Source: Gibbula magus
Taxonomy: Eukaryota; Mollusca; Gastropoda; Trochida; Trochidae
NCBI GenBank assembly: GCA_936450465.1
Contig: OW388289.1
Coordinates: 78,294,593-78,358,592 of the forward strand
Direction of reading: 5' to 3'
Length of the DNA: 64,000 nucleotides
How positions within the stretch are numbered: the stretch's first letter is position 1; the number at the start of each line of letters is the position of its first letter. This document shows, piece after piece, positions 1 through 13,800 of the stretch. The notes under the pieces were generated by a model. It was given only the letters and a program-made list of their open reading frames with translations, was not told the DNA's origin and did not search any database. A program made the translations under genes and the position numbers.

Positions 1-62
1 CAAAGATGTGTTTTACAAATTTTGTGGGACCGGTGGGATATGTCATCTTCTGATGACTCTTG
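1..62 (+). mobile_element. 3' tail of a Helentron/HINE-like element (CCACCGG family)
   Basis: Nearly identical to the last 62 bases of the complete copy ending near 21973. It holds the subterminal ACCGGTGGGATATG, the hairpin GTCATCTTCTGATGAC and the terminal TCTTGT. The rest of the element lies upstream of the window. Confidence 0.65.
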
Positions 63-66
63 TTAA

Positions 67-345
67 AGGTTTATCCATTGTGTTTCATAAAATTTTATTT
101 GGCTTTAATACGTTCCAACACACCATATGTGCTGTTTACAATACAAACAAATTCACTTAGCTTGCATATTCATGCCCAATCGCCAAACATAACATAAATA
201 CTAGTTTCCAATTAAAATCAGTAACATCATTATACATGAGCTCGAGCAGAAACATAAAATGCACGTCCTATTTAAATGCACAGTAGTTATATGTCCTATT
301 GAACATTATCAACCCAAATTTATTATTTTGTCTGGTTTAAATACG
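67..345 (-). mobile_element. TTAA-target MITE family A, truncated copy
   Basis: Starts directly after TTAA (63-66) with AGGTTTATCCATTGTGTT. It is homologous, in reverse orientation, to the copies at 23877-24327 and 51729-52219. Similarity fades near 345, so the far end is missing. An open frame of 92 codons here is only repeat sequence. Confidence 0.65.
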
Positions 346-1443
346 ATACAAAGTGACTCCATGTACCTCAGCCAGGTTGCAGTTGTAATGGTATCAAGGG
401 CAGATATCTATTTCATTACCTGTACATGTCCACTCAAGCATGGCCACCACAAAGGCCTGTCATGCATACCGTCGTCTCGTTTTCTCAATTACAACATCGT
501 CAAATCCGTGCAGCAGGTTTTCAATAAGATTGCCTGACCCCATTGTAAACTTTCCATGACTGGCAACAAACTACACACATCAAATTTTCTCGGGCAACAC
601 CAAGGAATTTTTAAATCTCAATGTTTTTCAGATATTGATGTAAACATATTTTCTATAACATTATAAATATATATGTAATAAACTAAAAAATCATGTACAT
701 ATTTTTTCTTTGCACAAGTCCTAAAAAATTAAGTAATGTGAAAACAATGTTAAAACTTGGCTTTTGTCAAATGTTCATCCCTATTCAGGCACAAATCTTG
801 CCAATATTGAAATAGAATATTCCTTGATTGGACAAGGTAAATGCTTAAACTGTATATATACGAAATTTTAAAGTTTATATTTCCTCATTATTTTCAAACA
901 CTGAAGAGTAGGATTACAAACCATTAGAAGGGGCTGATTGACATAGAAATTTGACACAATTGGAAAGGTATATAATCATGGTTTTTAATCTTTATAAGAA
1001 GTTTCTAGATCTCACTGGAGACAACTGCCACTTAACTTACTAAATGAATGAGAGTTGTTGGTTAAGGGCAGTGTCCGACAGTTTTACCATAGTATGGTTT
1101 ATGTTTCTGCAGGAGCATTTGTCTTGAAGAATTGGGATACAATAGAAAAATGCAGCATCATAAGAATATCTTAAATCTATAACGTTAAAATGATGTTTAT
1201 ATTTCTACTGTACGATAAGCACATACTTTTTATTCCTAGCAGCTGATCGTGTCAGAAGCTCACATATCTCGTAATGTACATTCCAAAGGTTAATGGTTAC
1301 CTTACTGTGTTGCCATGAAACAGTCAGATCTGATTATGGCAAGTTGTAATACCTGTAAATTGGTCATTTGGAATGGTTTGAGATTCAGTAATTCTGCAGC
1401 TTAGAGTTAACCGTTAACCTGCTGAAACTTTCCTTTGATTATA
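346..1443. other. Intronic or upstream stretch without recognised feature
   Basis: AT-rich sequence ahead of the first visible ALDH2 exon. No coding exon, RNA gene or clear repeat was recognised. Confidence 0.4.
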
Positions 1444-1601
1444 GAGTAGAACACGGATATAACAAACTCCAAGGGATCAAAGAATTCAGTTTGCTATTTG
1501 CATTTGACATATTATATAGAGCTTTTGACGTGACTTATTGATTTGTTCGCTATATCGGTTTGTTCACTATATTCTGTGTTCGCTATATCCGTGTTCTACT
1601 G
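1444..1601. mobile_element. Short pogo/Tigger-like MITE
   Basis: Terminal inverted repeats GAGTAGAACACGGATATA and, on the right, TATATCCGTGTTCTACTG, flanked by TA on both sides (1442-1443, 1602-1603). The CAGTAGAACNCGGATATA ends resemble Tigger/pogo termini. It is 158 bp and non-coding. Confidence 0.6.
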
Positions 1602-1715
1602 TAATTGATACACAGATGCCAGTACTTTTTGCACCTAACATTCATTACATTTTACCTTCAAGGCCAATATTTTTGGAATCAATAAGTAATATTTGTTTGA
1701 ATTGTTCTGTTCCAG

Positions 1716-1820
1716 CTGTTCATCAACAATGACTTTGTGAACTCAGCAAGTGGGAAAACGTTTAAAACCATCAATCCATCAACGGGAGAAGTAATCTGTG
1801 AAGTTGCAGAGGGAGACAAG
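1716..1820 (+). CDS. ALDH2: ALDH2 exon (first one visible), 105 bp
   Basis: The exon follows TTCCAG and ends AAG/GTGAGA. It encodes 35 residues starting [16 protein letters not shown] and ending VAEGDK, the N-terminal start of the ALDH fold (FINNEW region in relatives). It is phase 0 on both sides. It begins where the second coding exon of vertebrate ALDH2 begins, so one upstream coding exon is expected outside the window. Confidence 0.93.
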
Positions 1821-4800
1821 GTGAGATTAACCCTTAGCCTGCCATGCTAACACTTTCTGTTCATACTGATTATTATTTTAAATCCCCTCGAGAGTCAGTC
1901 CTGCCATCTGTATTTAGAATTGTTTCTACATACTGGAAACGAGTAAAATATAGTGAGCAGTTAAACTAATCAAAGTATTTTGGTCGTCACACCTTGGACA
2001 TTTGTATAGCATAAAACATGCCAAAGGGTGTTTATGAGATTTAAAACCCGCAACCTGAGGGATAAACACGAGGGGCGTTAGCCTCGAGTGCTTATCCCAG
2101 GGTAAGGGTTTTAAATCTCATAAATACCCTTTGGCATGTTTTATCAAGCTTACAAACCGACCCAGTGGTTAAATTTTATGTTTAATCTATTCTAATTGAA
2201 AGTGCGAAAGAGTAAAGGAGTCGTCCGTAAAATATCCCTTTTGGTGAAAGGATATAGGGTATAAAGGAAACTTAGGAAACAACCTCATCAGCCTAGTCCC
2301 TGTGGCACAGTGGTATCATTGCTGCGCATGCTGTGCAGGAGTATGGAGCTTTCGGGTTCAAGACGTGTTATTGCAACAAAAAAACATTTGGAGATTGATG
2401 TTTGAATTACCGGTAACAGTTGTTTTCCAATAGAGTTAGACATGACATACACTAACTTTCATCTTAAACTTAACATCTCAGTATTAAATATAGATATTTG
2501 AAGAGTGGCATTATTAAGATAATTAGAGGGAAATTACGTAAGAATCCCGGGGATTATGTGATAATCCCCGGGATAATACATCCACATAGGAATTATTGAG
2601 TATAATGTTATAGGCAGTATAGTGGTGTGACGTCACTGGAGGTTTGTAATTTCAGTTAATACATGTTGTAGATACAGTCAGACCTCGATAATCCGAACAC
2701 TTCCGTTTTTCATCAAAAACGTTCGGATAGTGAAACGTTCGGACTGCTGAAATGAGCCAAACAAGATGGAGTTACTCCCCTTTGAATCTACATACAGAAC
2801 ACAACGTATTTAGAATATCAAATGAGTTTTATTTCTTACACGTAACAACTTGGATACATAATTATATTAATAAAACAATCATTGCACAAAATTATAGACG
2901 TACATGTTAAAAACATTGAACTAACTCACTCAGGTTTGAAGAATTTGCCGATTACAGATTGCGTACTCAATGGCTTGAACGACCCACGCATAGTGATCAA
3001 AGTTTCTAAATTCTTCTCGTCACCAACACACTCAAAGTACGTAATCATGGAGTCCATGTGTGCTCTCATTTGAGAGGCAGTGGGGGGAGGCGTCGCTTCG
3101 GGTTCATCATCAGACTCGTCTTGATTGCTCTCGTTAGTAAACATGATATTTATAACTATCACACAAAATGAGATATTTCAATTTATTACAATCACAAACT
3201 CCCGACACACAAAGTGAGACATCTCAATTTATTACAATCACAAACTACTGACACGTTCAACTCCCTTGTCAATCCACTGTCATTGATGTTTACCGATTCA
3301 ATCAGTGTGGTGCTCGCTTGTCTAGGGGATTAGCCGAACGCTTTGATGAACCGTCGGATTAATGAAACAGAAATAGCTGTAATTAACTAATCCGTTACAG
3401 CTAATTAGCGTTCGGATTCGGAAACGGAATCAACGGATTAATGAATCCACATTTAATGAGTTTATATAGAGATTTGTTTGGTTACAGCTTGCTACCGTTC
3501 GGACACTGCGAGATTCGGATTATCGGAGGCCGGATTATCGCGAGTTGACTGTATACAACAGATTTTTTGTCTAAATGTTATTAATTGTTTATGTGTATTG
3601 TGTTGAATATTTACTACAAACATTATTTTTGTCCAAATTTTAATTTGTTCTCAATATTTAATGAAAAATAACAAATTTTCACTTTGTGTTTGGCATTTTT
3701 TAAATGGATAATGAATGAAAAATTGGAAAAAGATATTTTAAAATTTAATTGAAACAGCAGCTTGTATTTACAAAGGTAAAATAAATCCCTGTTTCAGTAG
3801 CCATATTGTCCTTCCTAGTATTGTTATTATTATTCCCAAAGCCGAACTAAAACACTATAAGGCCTACCGGGTAGTTTGATAAAACTCAGTTTGTGGACCT
3901 ATCCTCATTTAGATTTGCTTTTTGGGGTGTCAAACTTCTTGGAATTTTTATTTTTGGATGTTGCCATGGAAGCACAATTAAGAATTCTGTTTCTAGTACA
4001 GACCTCCAAAATAGGATGGCTGAACTCAATGAAACTTGGGATGTGGAACAATCTCTTTGTGTAGTTTTTTACCAATGATTTAAAAGTGTATCTCAATTTT
4101 CAAAAAACAAAATGTGAGAGATTAAGAATTTGTTAAAGAACAAAACTTGATAATCGTTAAAGAATTAACAACCTCTAAATGCCTCTTAATGAAGTTCATA
4201 ATCATTGTTTGAAATATTCAACTCTTTTCCCACAAGACTGGGTGTAATGCTGCAGGCTTTGTCCCATCTTGTAGACAGAGTCTCTGAGTTCAACATGGTT
4301 CCTTTCCTCCGTAAACCTACACTCAGCAACAAAATACATGCAATATGAATCTGTAGCCTAATCACTACTCCCACTGCCAGCTTCCATTTACAAGTAGTTA
4401 TAGAGTGCAATGTTTTTCAAATTCACCCAGGTGAAAATGTTTTCAGTATGTAAGCCTTTCATAGGAAATATGGGGTTTAACACCCTCACTGCTGCAGATG
4501 TGATGCTCCATCGTCTATAGGTTTGAAACCATCCTGGTGTTAGGATTTCAAACTTTATTCATCTTATGCTTATATATCATTTCTGATACGTGTTTATCTT
4601 TAAAGAGAAGCTTCTATGGAGGTATCTGCCATTTTGTTTTTGTGCATTACATGAAATGAGAAAATGCTTAGTGTCGCTAATTAAATATATTTTTTAAAAT
4701 GAATGGCTTCACTTCTCTTTGTTTTTATTTTTGAACCGAAATGTGCTTTTCTTTGTCATATTATCAAATTTAGAATCATCAAAATATTAACCTCAGTAAT

Positions 4801-7800
4801 GTGTAACATGGATGTCCCCTCAAATTTTGTTTCTAAGATAAATATTCTAACAGAACCCTCCATTTAATAACAAGTTTTAAACAAACATCCCACATACAAA
4901 GAGTTAAAGCACTTTAACCTACTTTATATAGCAGACTTCTGTGTCTATATCCTAATATCTCAAATCTCGTTGAAGTTTGAAGATCATCCAAGCATTGCTT
5001 TTGTGCGGCATATACATTACAATACGCTTACGGGAATATCCAAAAACTTTAATTGAAGATGGAATTAAAAAGGCTTTGGTTGAATAGACTTGATCTTTTA
5101 ACAGCGAGGAAACACAACGAGCCCGTGTTAGAGTCCACAAACAGCAAATAAAGTGTCCAGAGGTGCGCTGTATCCCTCTCAGTGAACAATTGGAAGTGTG
5201 TTCAAAAGGAACAGAAACAAAATTTAGCATTTTCCCATTCTATCAAATGGAAAACTCAAATAAAGTCAAAAGAGTTTTAAAAGAAGAATATTTCATAAAG
5301 AAATACCACCAAAACTGAATACTATTAAATTCTGACGCATAATTTCATGAACGTACATTGTCCTAACTATGACGTCATAATATACTCATGGAAATGAATA
5401 AAGGAACACATAAAGTGTGGACAATTTCCTTGAGGGATTACACCATGTCAGGATGCTCAATACGCCTAACATGTTGGGGTTGGGTAGAAAAATCAGGCAC
5501 ATACCTTGACTTGAAGCATGTGCATCTTCAGTTTGATTTGAAAATCATGATTACCTAGGGTTATAAATTGCTTTAGAAGGCAGAAACGTAAGTCATCTAT
5601 CACACGCCTGAACGATGTTAAGACAGTGCCTGACAAATGCTCAAAAATGACAAGCCATAGGCCAAATCAATGGGGGAAAGTTCATCTGCCAAACAGCCCG
5701 GAACCTCTACAAATCCAAGAGTCTGATTTCAATACTCTGGAACCTCTATCAGCCGAATAATGACGTCATGATGAGACCTGGTCTTGGGAGTGAGTGGAAA
5801 ACCAACCTTAGAGGAGATCGCCTGATTAGGATAATAACTCTGTGTGACAGATTCCAATCATCATCCAAAATTTACATTAGGTTCCGTCAGATAACTGATG
5901 TGCGGCTTTCAAAGTGAACTCGGTGAAATTGACTGAATACAACAGGTGTGCAGATGACAGCTCAACACAAATGTCTGTGGATGGGTGGGCTAGAGCTCAT
6001 CGTGTCATCTGCTGCGACATTCGCGCTACCTGATGTTTAGCGATGAATATCGCTTTAAAGATATGCTGACCTCAGGGGGTAGGCTTCGCGGAAATAATTC
6101 TAACAACAGTAGAGAATAACGACACAAAAGTATTGGATTACAAATCCACCCCAAAATAGTAGAAAAAAAGTTTTTTAAAAAATACTTCATTTTTACAGCC
6201 GGCAAACGTTTCATTAGCCAATCAGCTGCTGGCAGAGGTGTGACGTGTTACTCAGGAGTCCTGCTCAACGAGTAGCTGGCTTATGTTATTGTTTACATTA
6301 TACACTCGTATAGCCGTCACGTATTTTTCACTGATCTCACTTGTCAAAACAGCCTAAATGTGATCAAAGCTTTTAGAAACAATGTCGGCATATTCTGTTC
6401 AGTCGTTAATTAACGTGGTTGTTGTACACATGTGTTTAGATTGTTTAGTCTCCGATAATGCTGAGTGGATATTTCAGCGTAAATCTACTGCCATTGTCTT
6501 TTCTTTGTGTCATTTTGAAGTGTCAGTTCTATAGAGTTACTGCGTGAATGTCCATCACTGACCATTTCCGTTATGTCAGACTCTTATTCTAGCAATGAGA
6601 TCTCGCTTTGAACAATGTAAGTCAAGTGATAACAAAGATTTGAATGAAGAACAAGCGAATGTACAAAATGATCGGGATACATATCTCATTACTATGTCTC
6701 ACGTTTATCTATTCCATTATTTAACAGTTGAAATGAAATAACAGCACATGTAGAATACTATCTCAAAGTATTTTGATTCAATATAACAATTCATTTAACA
6801 ATGTGTTTCCACAATTATACAAAATTGGATTGGCAAACAAAGCAGAATTCATGTTAATCCTACTCAACGAAAAACAAGACTTATGCGACATATATATCTA
6901 TCATTTTACAAATTAAAATAAATACATATCAATTGTTGCACTACATTGTGATGGTTTTCTAACTAGTTCGCATGTAAACAACATTTTACGATGTCCTTAT
7001 TGATTTAAATAACTAACCTGTTGTCACCATATGATTGCTAATTCATGTCCATCGGTGTGCATCATACACAATAGTGAATGACCGGCTGCTATCACCGACG
7101 AAACAATAGAACATAATAATCTTAAATTTCGTTGGCTGAATATAACATTCCTTATTATGATTGGCTCACTATGTCCAGGCTGAATGTCGCCTATATGTGT
7201 ATCTTTATTTAACTAACGACCACTTCAGTATCACCAGTTACGTCATATGACAGGACGTTAGCAATATCTTGGCGCGCCACCTCTTATATAATTGAACCGG
7301 TCCAGTGACCGATATCGGGCATCAAAGCAAAGGTGTTAATGCATTAAGCGCAATTAGTGAGTGTTGATTATATGACTAACTTCTGAACAATATAGAATTA
7401 ATATAGAAAATAAAAGCTAGATTTTCAGCATTCTACATTAACATTTCATCGATTTTATCCAAATAACATATTGATGGAACAGAATCTGAAAGAAAATGTG
7501 TACCGAAAAAAAAAAACGCCCTTTTCATTTCGATTTGAAATTAATCATGATTCCTTATCGTAGATACATCATTGTAGGCTTTCAAATCTTTTGACATTTT
7601 CACCCGCCACATTTCTCTACAGTTGTATTACACTGAATAAAATAACTGTCTCAATGTAAGTAATTGTAAATGTACAAGATTATAAATTTAACGATAGCTC
7701 GATTTTTTTCCCTCTAAAAACTGTTAACCAGTAACAATGTTGATCATTTCTAAGTTATAATGAAAGTATTCGATTATGAATAAAAAGTCACCATTAGAAA

Positions 7801-10800
7801 TATTGACTCAGTAGACCTCAAACTATAAAGCTAGGCCTCTTGAAACTTAAAATCAAGCACAACAAAAAAATAAATAATAGTGACGTTTACAATTGAAATT
7901 ATTCATTTCAAAGCATATTGTAGCCTATAAAATAACCCAACGCCCCGCTTGATTGGTAAAAGAACCAAACTAAAACCAGCAACTGAATATCGAAAAATCC
8001 TTCAAAAAGTCTGAACTTACTTCCTACAGACGCACAAATACCCATTCTATCGGAAACTTACAATGTCAAAAGTTGTTATTGTGTTTTAAACGAATCATCG
8101 ACGAAAATCAACAAATCGCCTAAGGATTTAATTGTAGCAACTCCTGTGTATGACGTCACATCGCTTACGAAGGTTATGCTACACTGAGGGGCCGCGGAAA
8201 ACTGTTTGAAGAATGAGATAATGAGCAGGCCAAATTTACACACTTTGAACCGCAATATCTTGCTAACTAGGTGACGCTTCGAAATAATAGTTAGTGTTTT
8301 GTTTACTTGAAAGTATTTTCTATATGAATAAACGAATTAACATCGAACAAAACTGAGAGGTTCTATTATCTTTAACATGGACTTTGCAAACGGAAAGATT
8401 TGCGTCTGGAGGCAACGTAATGAGCGTTACACTGCGTGGACCGTCAAACAGTATGATGGGTATGGGGACGGCTCTATTATGGTTTGTGGCTGGATAACGT
8501 AGGATGGTAAAACTTAACTCTATCATGTTGCTGGCAGACTTATTCATGTACGTAACAGGGATGAAGTTTTGTTGCCCATCGTTGGACCATAGATTCAACG
8601 CATTGGACGTAAGGTTTGGATGCAGCAAGATAACGGCTGGCCCAACACCGCTCAAGTTTCAAAGCAGTATCTGCAGAATAACGTTATGCGGATTCTGCAT
8701 TGGCAATCTACACATCCCGACAGTAATCCCTTAGAGCATCTCTACGATGGTCTGTATCACATAGTTCTAGAATGCAAAATACAGCCCCAGAACCTCAACC
8801 TACTGTAAGCTGTTCTCGTAGAAGAGTGACGTACTTTTCCAAGAGCTGTGATCAGGAAACTCATACAAATTCTACCAAATAGGGGTGCTGCGGTAATCAA
8901 CAAACATTGGGGGCACACATGATACCGACTTTAGACAATTTCCAGCTCTAGGTTTCTGTGACACAGCGTTCAAACCTCGTACAGGATCATTAAAAAATCC
9001 TAAGCTAACCAAACGTTCCCTTATTCATTTCCATGAGTATATATAGACTATGACGTCATAACCTTCTGTAACGAATCATTCTCCCTGAAGATGAAATGTA
9101 ACCGGTAGGAGAAAGAAACTCGGCGTTATGTTTTTAATTTTTTAATTGTTTAATTTTTTGATAATTTGAAGCAGCCATACACCTAGACATTTGACTTTTT
9201 GTACATATATATATATAAGATAGGATTTTTAGTAAACTTTTGAAATCTTTCAGTTGTTATTGATCCAGTATCCTCATATTCAAGTTGAAACAAGTTTTGA
9301 GAATTTGTTTGTTCATTTAGGCTGACATTGACCGAGCAGTTGCAGCTGCAAGACAGGCATTCCAGCTCGGATCACCATGGCGACGGATGGATGCTTCCGA
9401 GAGGGGCAAACTTCTCTTTCGATTGGCCGACCTAATAGAGAGAGATGCCGCTCTCTTAGCGGTGAGTCATGTGTTAATGGAATTTGTAATTCATAGTCAC
9501 TTTGTTTTAAAAAAATTAATGAAAACGTTGACTATCATTAGATGTTAATAACATGAATGACAAACAGTTTATATCTAAATCTCTGTGCACTTTTCTGCCA
9601 ACTGTATGTACCTGTTAAAAAACTTTTCAAGTACAGTATTTCCTCTAATAGGGGCCTGGGCCCTTATTAACATGTAAGGGGTCTTACCCCCTGGTGCTTA
9701 TTTGAGGCTCGGCCCTTATTTTATTTTTGTGTTTGACCCAATACACTTGATAACCTTTGATAACCCCACAGGATAACACAAACAATTTTAGCGTGATAGT
9801 TTAACCATCTTGGTGCCTGGGTACATATATGGGAAATATATCCAGTAGGGTATGATCATTGATGCGATATAAACCGCGCCCCTATTAGAGGCACTGCCAT
9901 TATTGGAGGCCCAGCTCTTGTTCACCTTTAGGTACCTTCACCCCTGGCTGCTATTAGAGGAAATACGGTATGTTTCATATACACTTATTGTGAAGGGAAT
10001 TTGATATACTTCTTGTCTTTTAGTTCCCTTGGATTTGACAGTTAACATAATCACTTGATGTGACATATTGTTACGATATAATTTGCTTTTGGAAATCAAT
10101 CATGGTTGCTCATTTGTACATAATAATCATTAAAATCGCTTTAGATGTTTCACACTGCAATTGTAAGACCCTCATTATGAAAGCTTTGGCATTATAAACT
10201 TCAGACTCCACCTTAGGATGGCGTTTCGGGCTTTCTCCCTGCCGTAATACTAGCAGCCGCGATATAAGTGAAATACTCTTGAAAGCGGCGTTAAACCCCA
10301 ACTCACCTCACCTCACCTCACGGTGCCCTCACCTCCACCTTAGGTCTTGCTCTCCGTTAGATTTCTTAAATCCTGTCTTACATCTCAAGCATATACTCTG
10401 AGCATGTTTTATCCTACACATAACAGGGTTTATCTCATTTCATAGAATAAATGGTATATTTTAGTTGTAATGCATATTAATGTTGTATTGTCCTCTATAT
10501 TGTTATGGTTATTGTACTGTTAGATCAGGATGAAGTTGGTTGTATATTTAGAATATGATTGTTTTCAGTCCCTGGAGACACTAGACAACGGCAAACCGTA
10601 CCATGTGGCATTCGCAGCAGATCTCCAACTTGTCATCAAATGCTACAGGTATGTTGATACCGTTAATTCTTCTCGACTTCAAATGATGATGATTGTTTCA
10701 GACAACAGTCAAATTTGGATACATTTTGCGTAAGATTGGCATGATTTACAAGTTTACAAGTAAGTTAATTGTTGTCCCCCACCGCCACGAAGAGCGGAGC

Positions 10801-13800
10801 GGGGGACTTAGTATTCAGCTCTGTACGTCCGTACGTATGTCCGTCCTGTTTCTTGTTAGAGATAATCTCATGAACCACTCCACCACCTAGAGTCTTCAAA
10901 TTTGGTACCAGTAACAATTAGGGGAATACGCAAACACCAGTTGATTTGGGTGATCTTGACATTATGTTCAAGGTCACTACAAGGCTTTGATGGTTTGTCA
11001 AATGTTGTTAGTACGATATCTCATGAACCCCTGCACCTAGAGTCTTCAAATTTGGTACCAGTCTTTGTTTGTGGAATACGCAGACACCAGTCGATTTGGT
11101 TGACCTTTACATTAGCTGTGTGTTCATCCTGGTCACGCTTGTGACAATTACTTGTTAAGTTACTTTTAGTGTCAGAATGAAAGATTGTGAGGAAAATTCA
11201 CACATGTTCTTATATTATTTACATGAACCCATTCACTAAAATGTTGATGATATGAAAAACCCAAGAAAGAATGGTTGAAGAAGGGTTGACTCACACTAAA
11301 GTCTAATTACTTAATGCCTCATGCTCCAACTTGATGTGGGATTGAGATAAAAATGTTAAATAATCATTTAAAAATGAAAAAGTAGAGACAATTACATTCT
11401 ACTGTGATCATATCCAGATACTATGCAGGCTGGGCCAACAAGCATCATGGAAAAACGATTCCTGTTGGTAAGTTATAAATGTTCTTTTTATTATAACACA
11501 ATGTATAGGATAATAATTGAAGAAATGCCAATTGGTTTAATTGTCAAGGAAACCTTGAAGTTAATTGATAATCTAGGAATTATAAATATTCAGGATTATT
11601 TTCTTTTGCTTGCTTTTCTTTTTTTAAGCAAGTCCATCTTTTCTTTCAAGTATGTTTTAAGGTAGTAACTGTATATTGTGTCTAGCAGAAGTGTTTGAAT
11701 GGCATTTAGAAGTGGAATATGTGATAAAATCAAGAAATGTAAATAGCAACTTCTTTACTGTGAACAGACACATTTCATAGTATATGGTTATTTCCTCATT
11801 TGGACAGTGGAATACAATTGGTAATTGTATTGAAAAATATAGAGGAGGCTCAATCATGTAGCTCAATCAAGTGATGATGACGATAGATTAGAGTTCACAC
11901 CTACTCTGAAATGTCATGTCTCTTCACAATAAAAAATTGTTCGATGCCTTAATTTGATGTTTGGCTATGTTTGTTCTGATTAAACCATTAAAGGGACAGT
12001 AGCACGTTTTTTCGCTCAAATAAGTTGATGAAATGTATTTGAAAAATAATTTCACCAATAGTAAAACACCCTTCTCTCTTTGGAAAATAAAGTTAAAAAT
12101 GAATGTACATAATTCGGTAAAGCCATGGGAATCATTTTTTAAATACAAAATAATAAATTGTGTTCACAATAAAATGGCCGCCATGCAATTTCTGCTTTAG
12201 ACGCAACACCGTTTTTACCACTATGGATAATTTGTTTGTATTATAAGATGGTTTGCCCTCTAAAGTTAATTTAAATGACATTAACTATCATTATAAATGG
12301 AAAATTTGAAAAAAAACGTGCTACTGCCCCTTTAAACCATTTGTTTGCTCTTTAGATGGTGACTTCTTCTCGTTCACAAGACATGAGCCTATTGGAGTGT
12401 GTGGCCAGATCATCCCGGTAGGTGCAGCAGCTTATACATGATTCTTACCTAGACTTAACACTATAGCTTGTGTAACCAAAAAAAACATAAAATATACAAG
12501 GGAAGGAGACAAGTTGGAGATGAATTTCTTTGTTTTCATGTAATGAATATCATAATATTATAATGATCACATATCAATCATTGCCATTTCCAGCTTTCAT
12601 TGCCAGTCATAAAGAAACATGAACAGACTAAATAGGTTATTTATTTTAAACAACTCTGCCTGTTATAAGCATCAAAGCCAGTGATAATTGTAATGGATTT
12701 CAGACTCTTGAAAGTGATGTTAAACTCGCCTCACCTCACCTCATCTCACCTCAGACTCTGGGTAGAACTCTAGTGAAAAGGTCTACCGGTACCTGTTTAA
12801 ATGTTTCATAGCAAGGTTGTGTTGAAGTAATATCTGTATATAGACGATGATGTTTCTGTGTTTCAGTGGAACTTCCCCCTGTTGATGCAGGCCTGGAAGC
12901 TGGGACCAGCCCTAGCTATGGGTAACACTGTTGTGATGAAGACAGCAGAACAAACCCCTCTCTCCGCTCTCTACATAGCACAGCTCGTCAAGGAGGTAGA
13001 CTTGATATCTATTGATTCTGTTGCTTTCTGTGCAGATATCACTCTGTGTGGTATTTTTGCATTACATTTATTTGTATTGCTAAACTGCAACTGCACAGCA
13101 AATCTGATTCTGGGAATAATGAACTACCGTAAATCCTTGAATAATCATCCGGCGAATATTAATTTCAAACACCTATTTGACCCAGCGATTATTCAAGGCA
13201 GGTGATTATTTAAGACAAGCAATTATTATTTTGAAGCCAAATATAAATGTGAATTTTTTTCAAATTCATAACAAATACATCATTGCAGTATTTTCAAATT
13301 ACAAATATTATAAACGAAGTGCATGTCATGAGGTTAAACTTCACAGATATATACTTTTGCCAGAATTACTTTTTAAAAATGAGACAGTTTTATTAGGAGG
13401 TAGTTTATTTACATTTGGTAAATTTAACCGGGCGATTATGCAAGACAGGTAATTATTTATTTCAAAGAGGGCTAAGACCAGGCATTTGTTCAAGGCAGGG
13501 ATTTGTTCAAGGCAGGCGTTTGTTCAAGGCATGTGATTATTCAAGGAATTATGGTATGCCTAAACCTAATGACATTATGTATTTACTGTCCAGGCTGGTT
13601 TTCCCCCTGGAGTACTGAACATTGTGCCGGGCTATGGACCAACAGCCGGGGCTGCTCTCGCTGAACACATGGACGTGGATAAAGTGGCCTTCACTGGATC
13701 CACAGAGGTGAGCAGTTGAAACTAGCGCAAAGTAGTTAGTTGTTTGTGCACTAGAGTATGACATAAGAACTATGATATGAATAGATCTACATTAATGTAA

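Larger units (their letters stand above)
5368..9060 (+). mobile_element. Tc1-like transposon interrupted by a 2.3-kb insertion
   Basis: Inverted ends share TATGACGTCATA followed by TACTCATGGAAATGAATAA (5368-5411; complement at about 9021-9060). Without the insertion at 6059-8371 the element is about 1.38 kb, normal for Tc1. Transposase fragments lie on the + strand at both sides of the insertion. It is located in the 7.5-kb ALDH2 intron. Confidence 0.75.

Noticed and set aside
259..537. 92-codon frame as ALDH2 exon 1
   Set aside because: Its sequence belongs to the family A MITE seen at two other sites; no ALDH N-terminal features.
10530..10733. Single-exon gene suggested by a 67-codon frame
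   Set aside because: The frame contains the 80-bp ALDH2 exon read through into its flanking introns.
12858..13205. 115-codon open frame as an independent gene
   Set aside because: It is the 129-bp ALDH2 exon plus intron read-through into a MITE.
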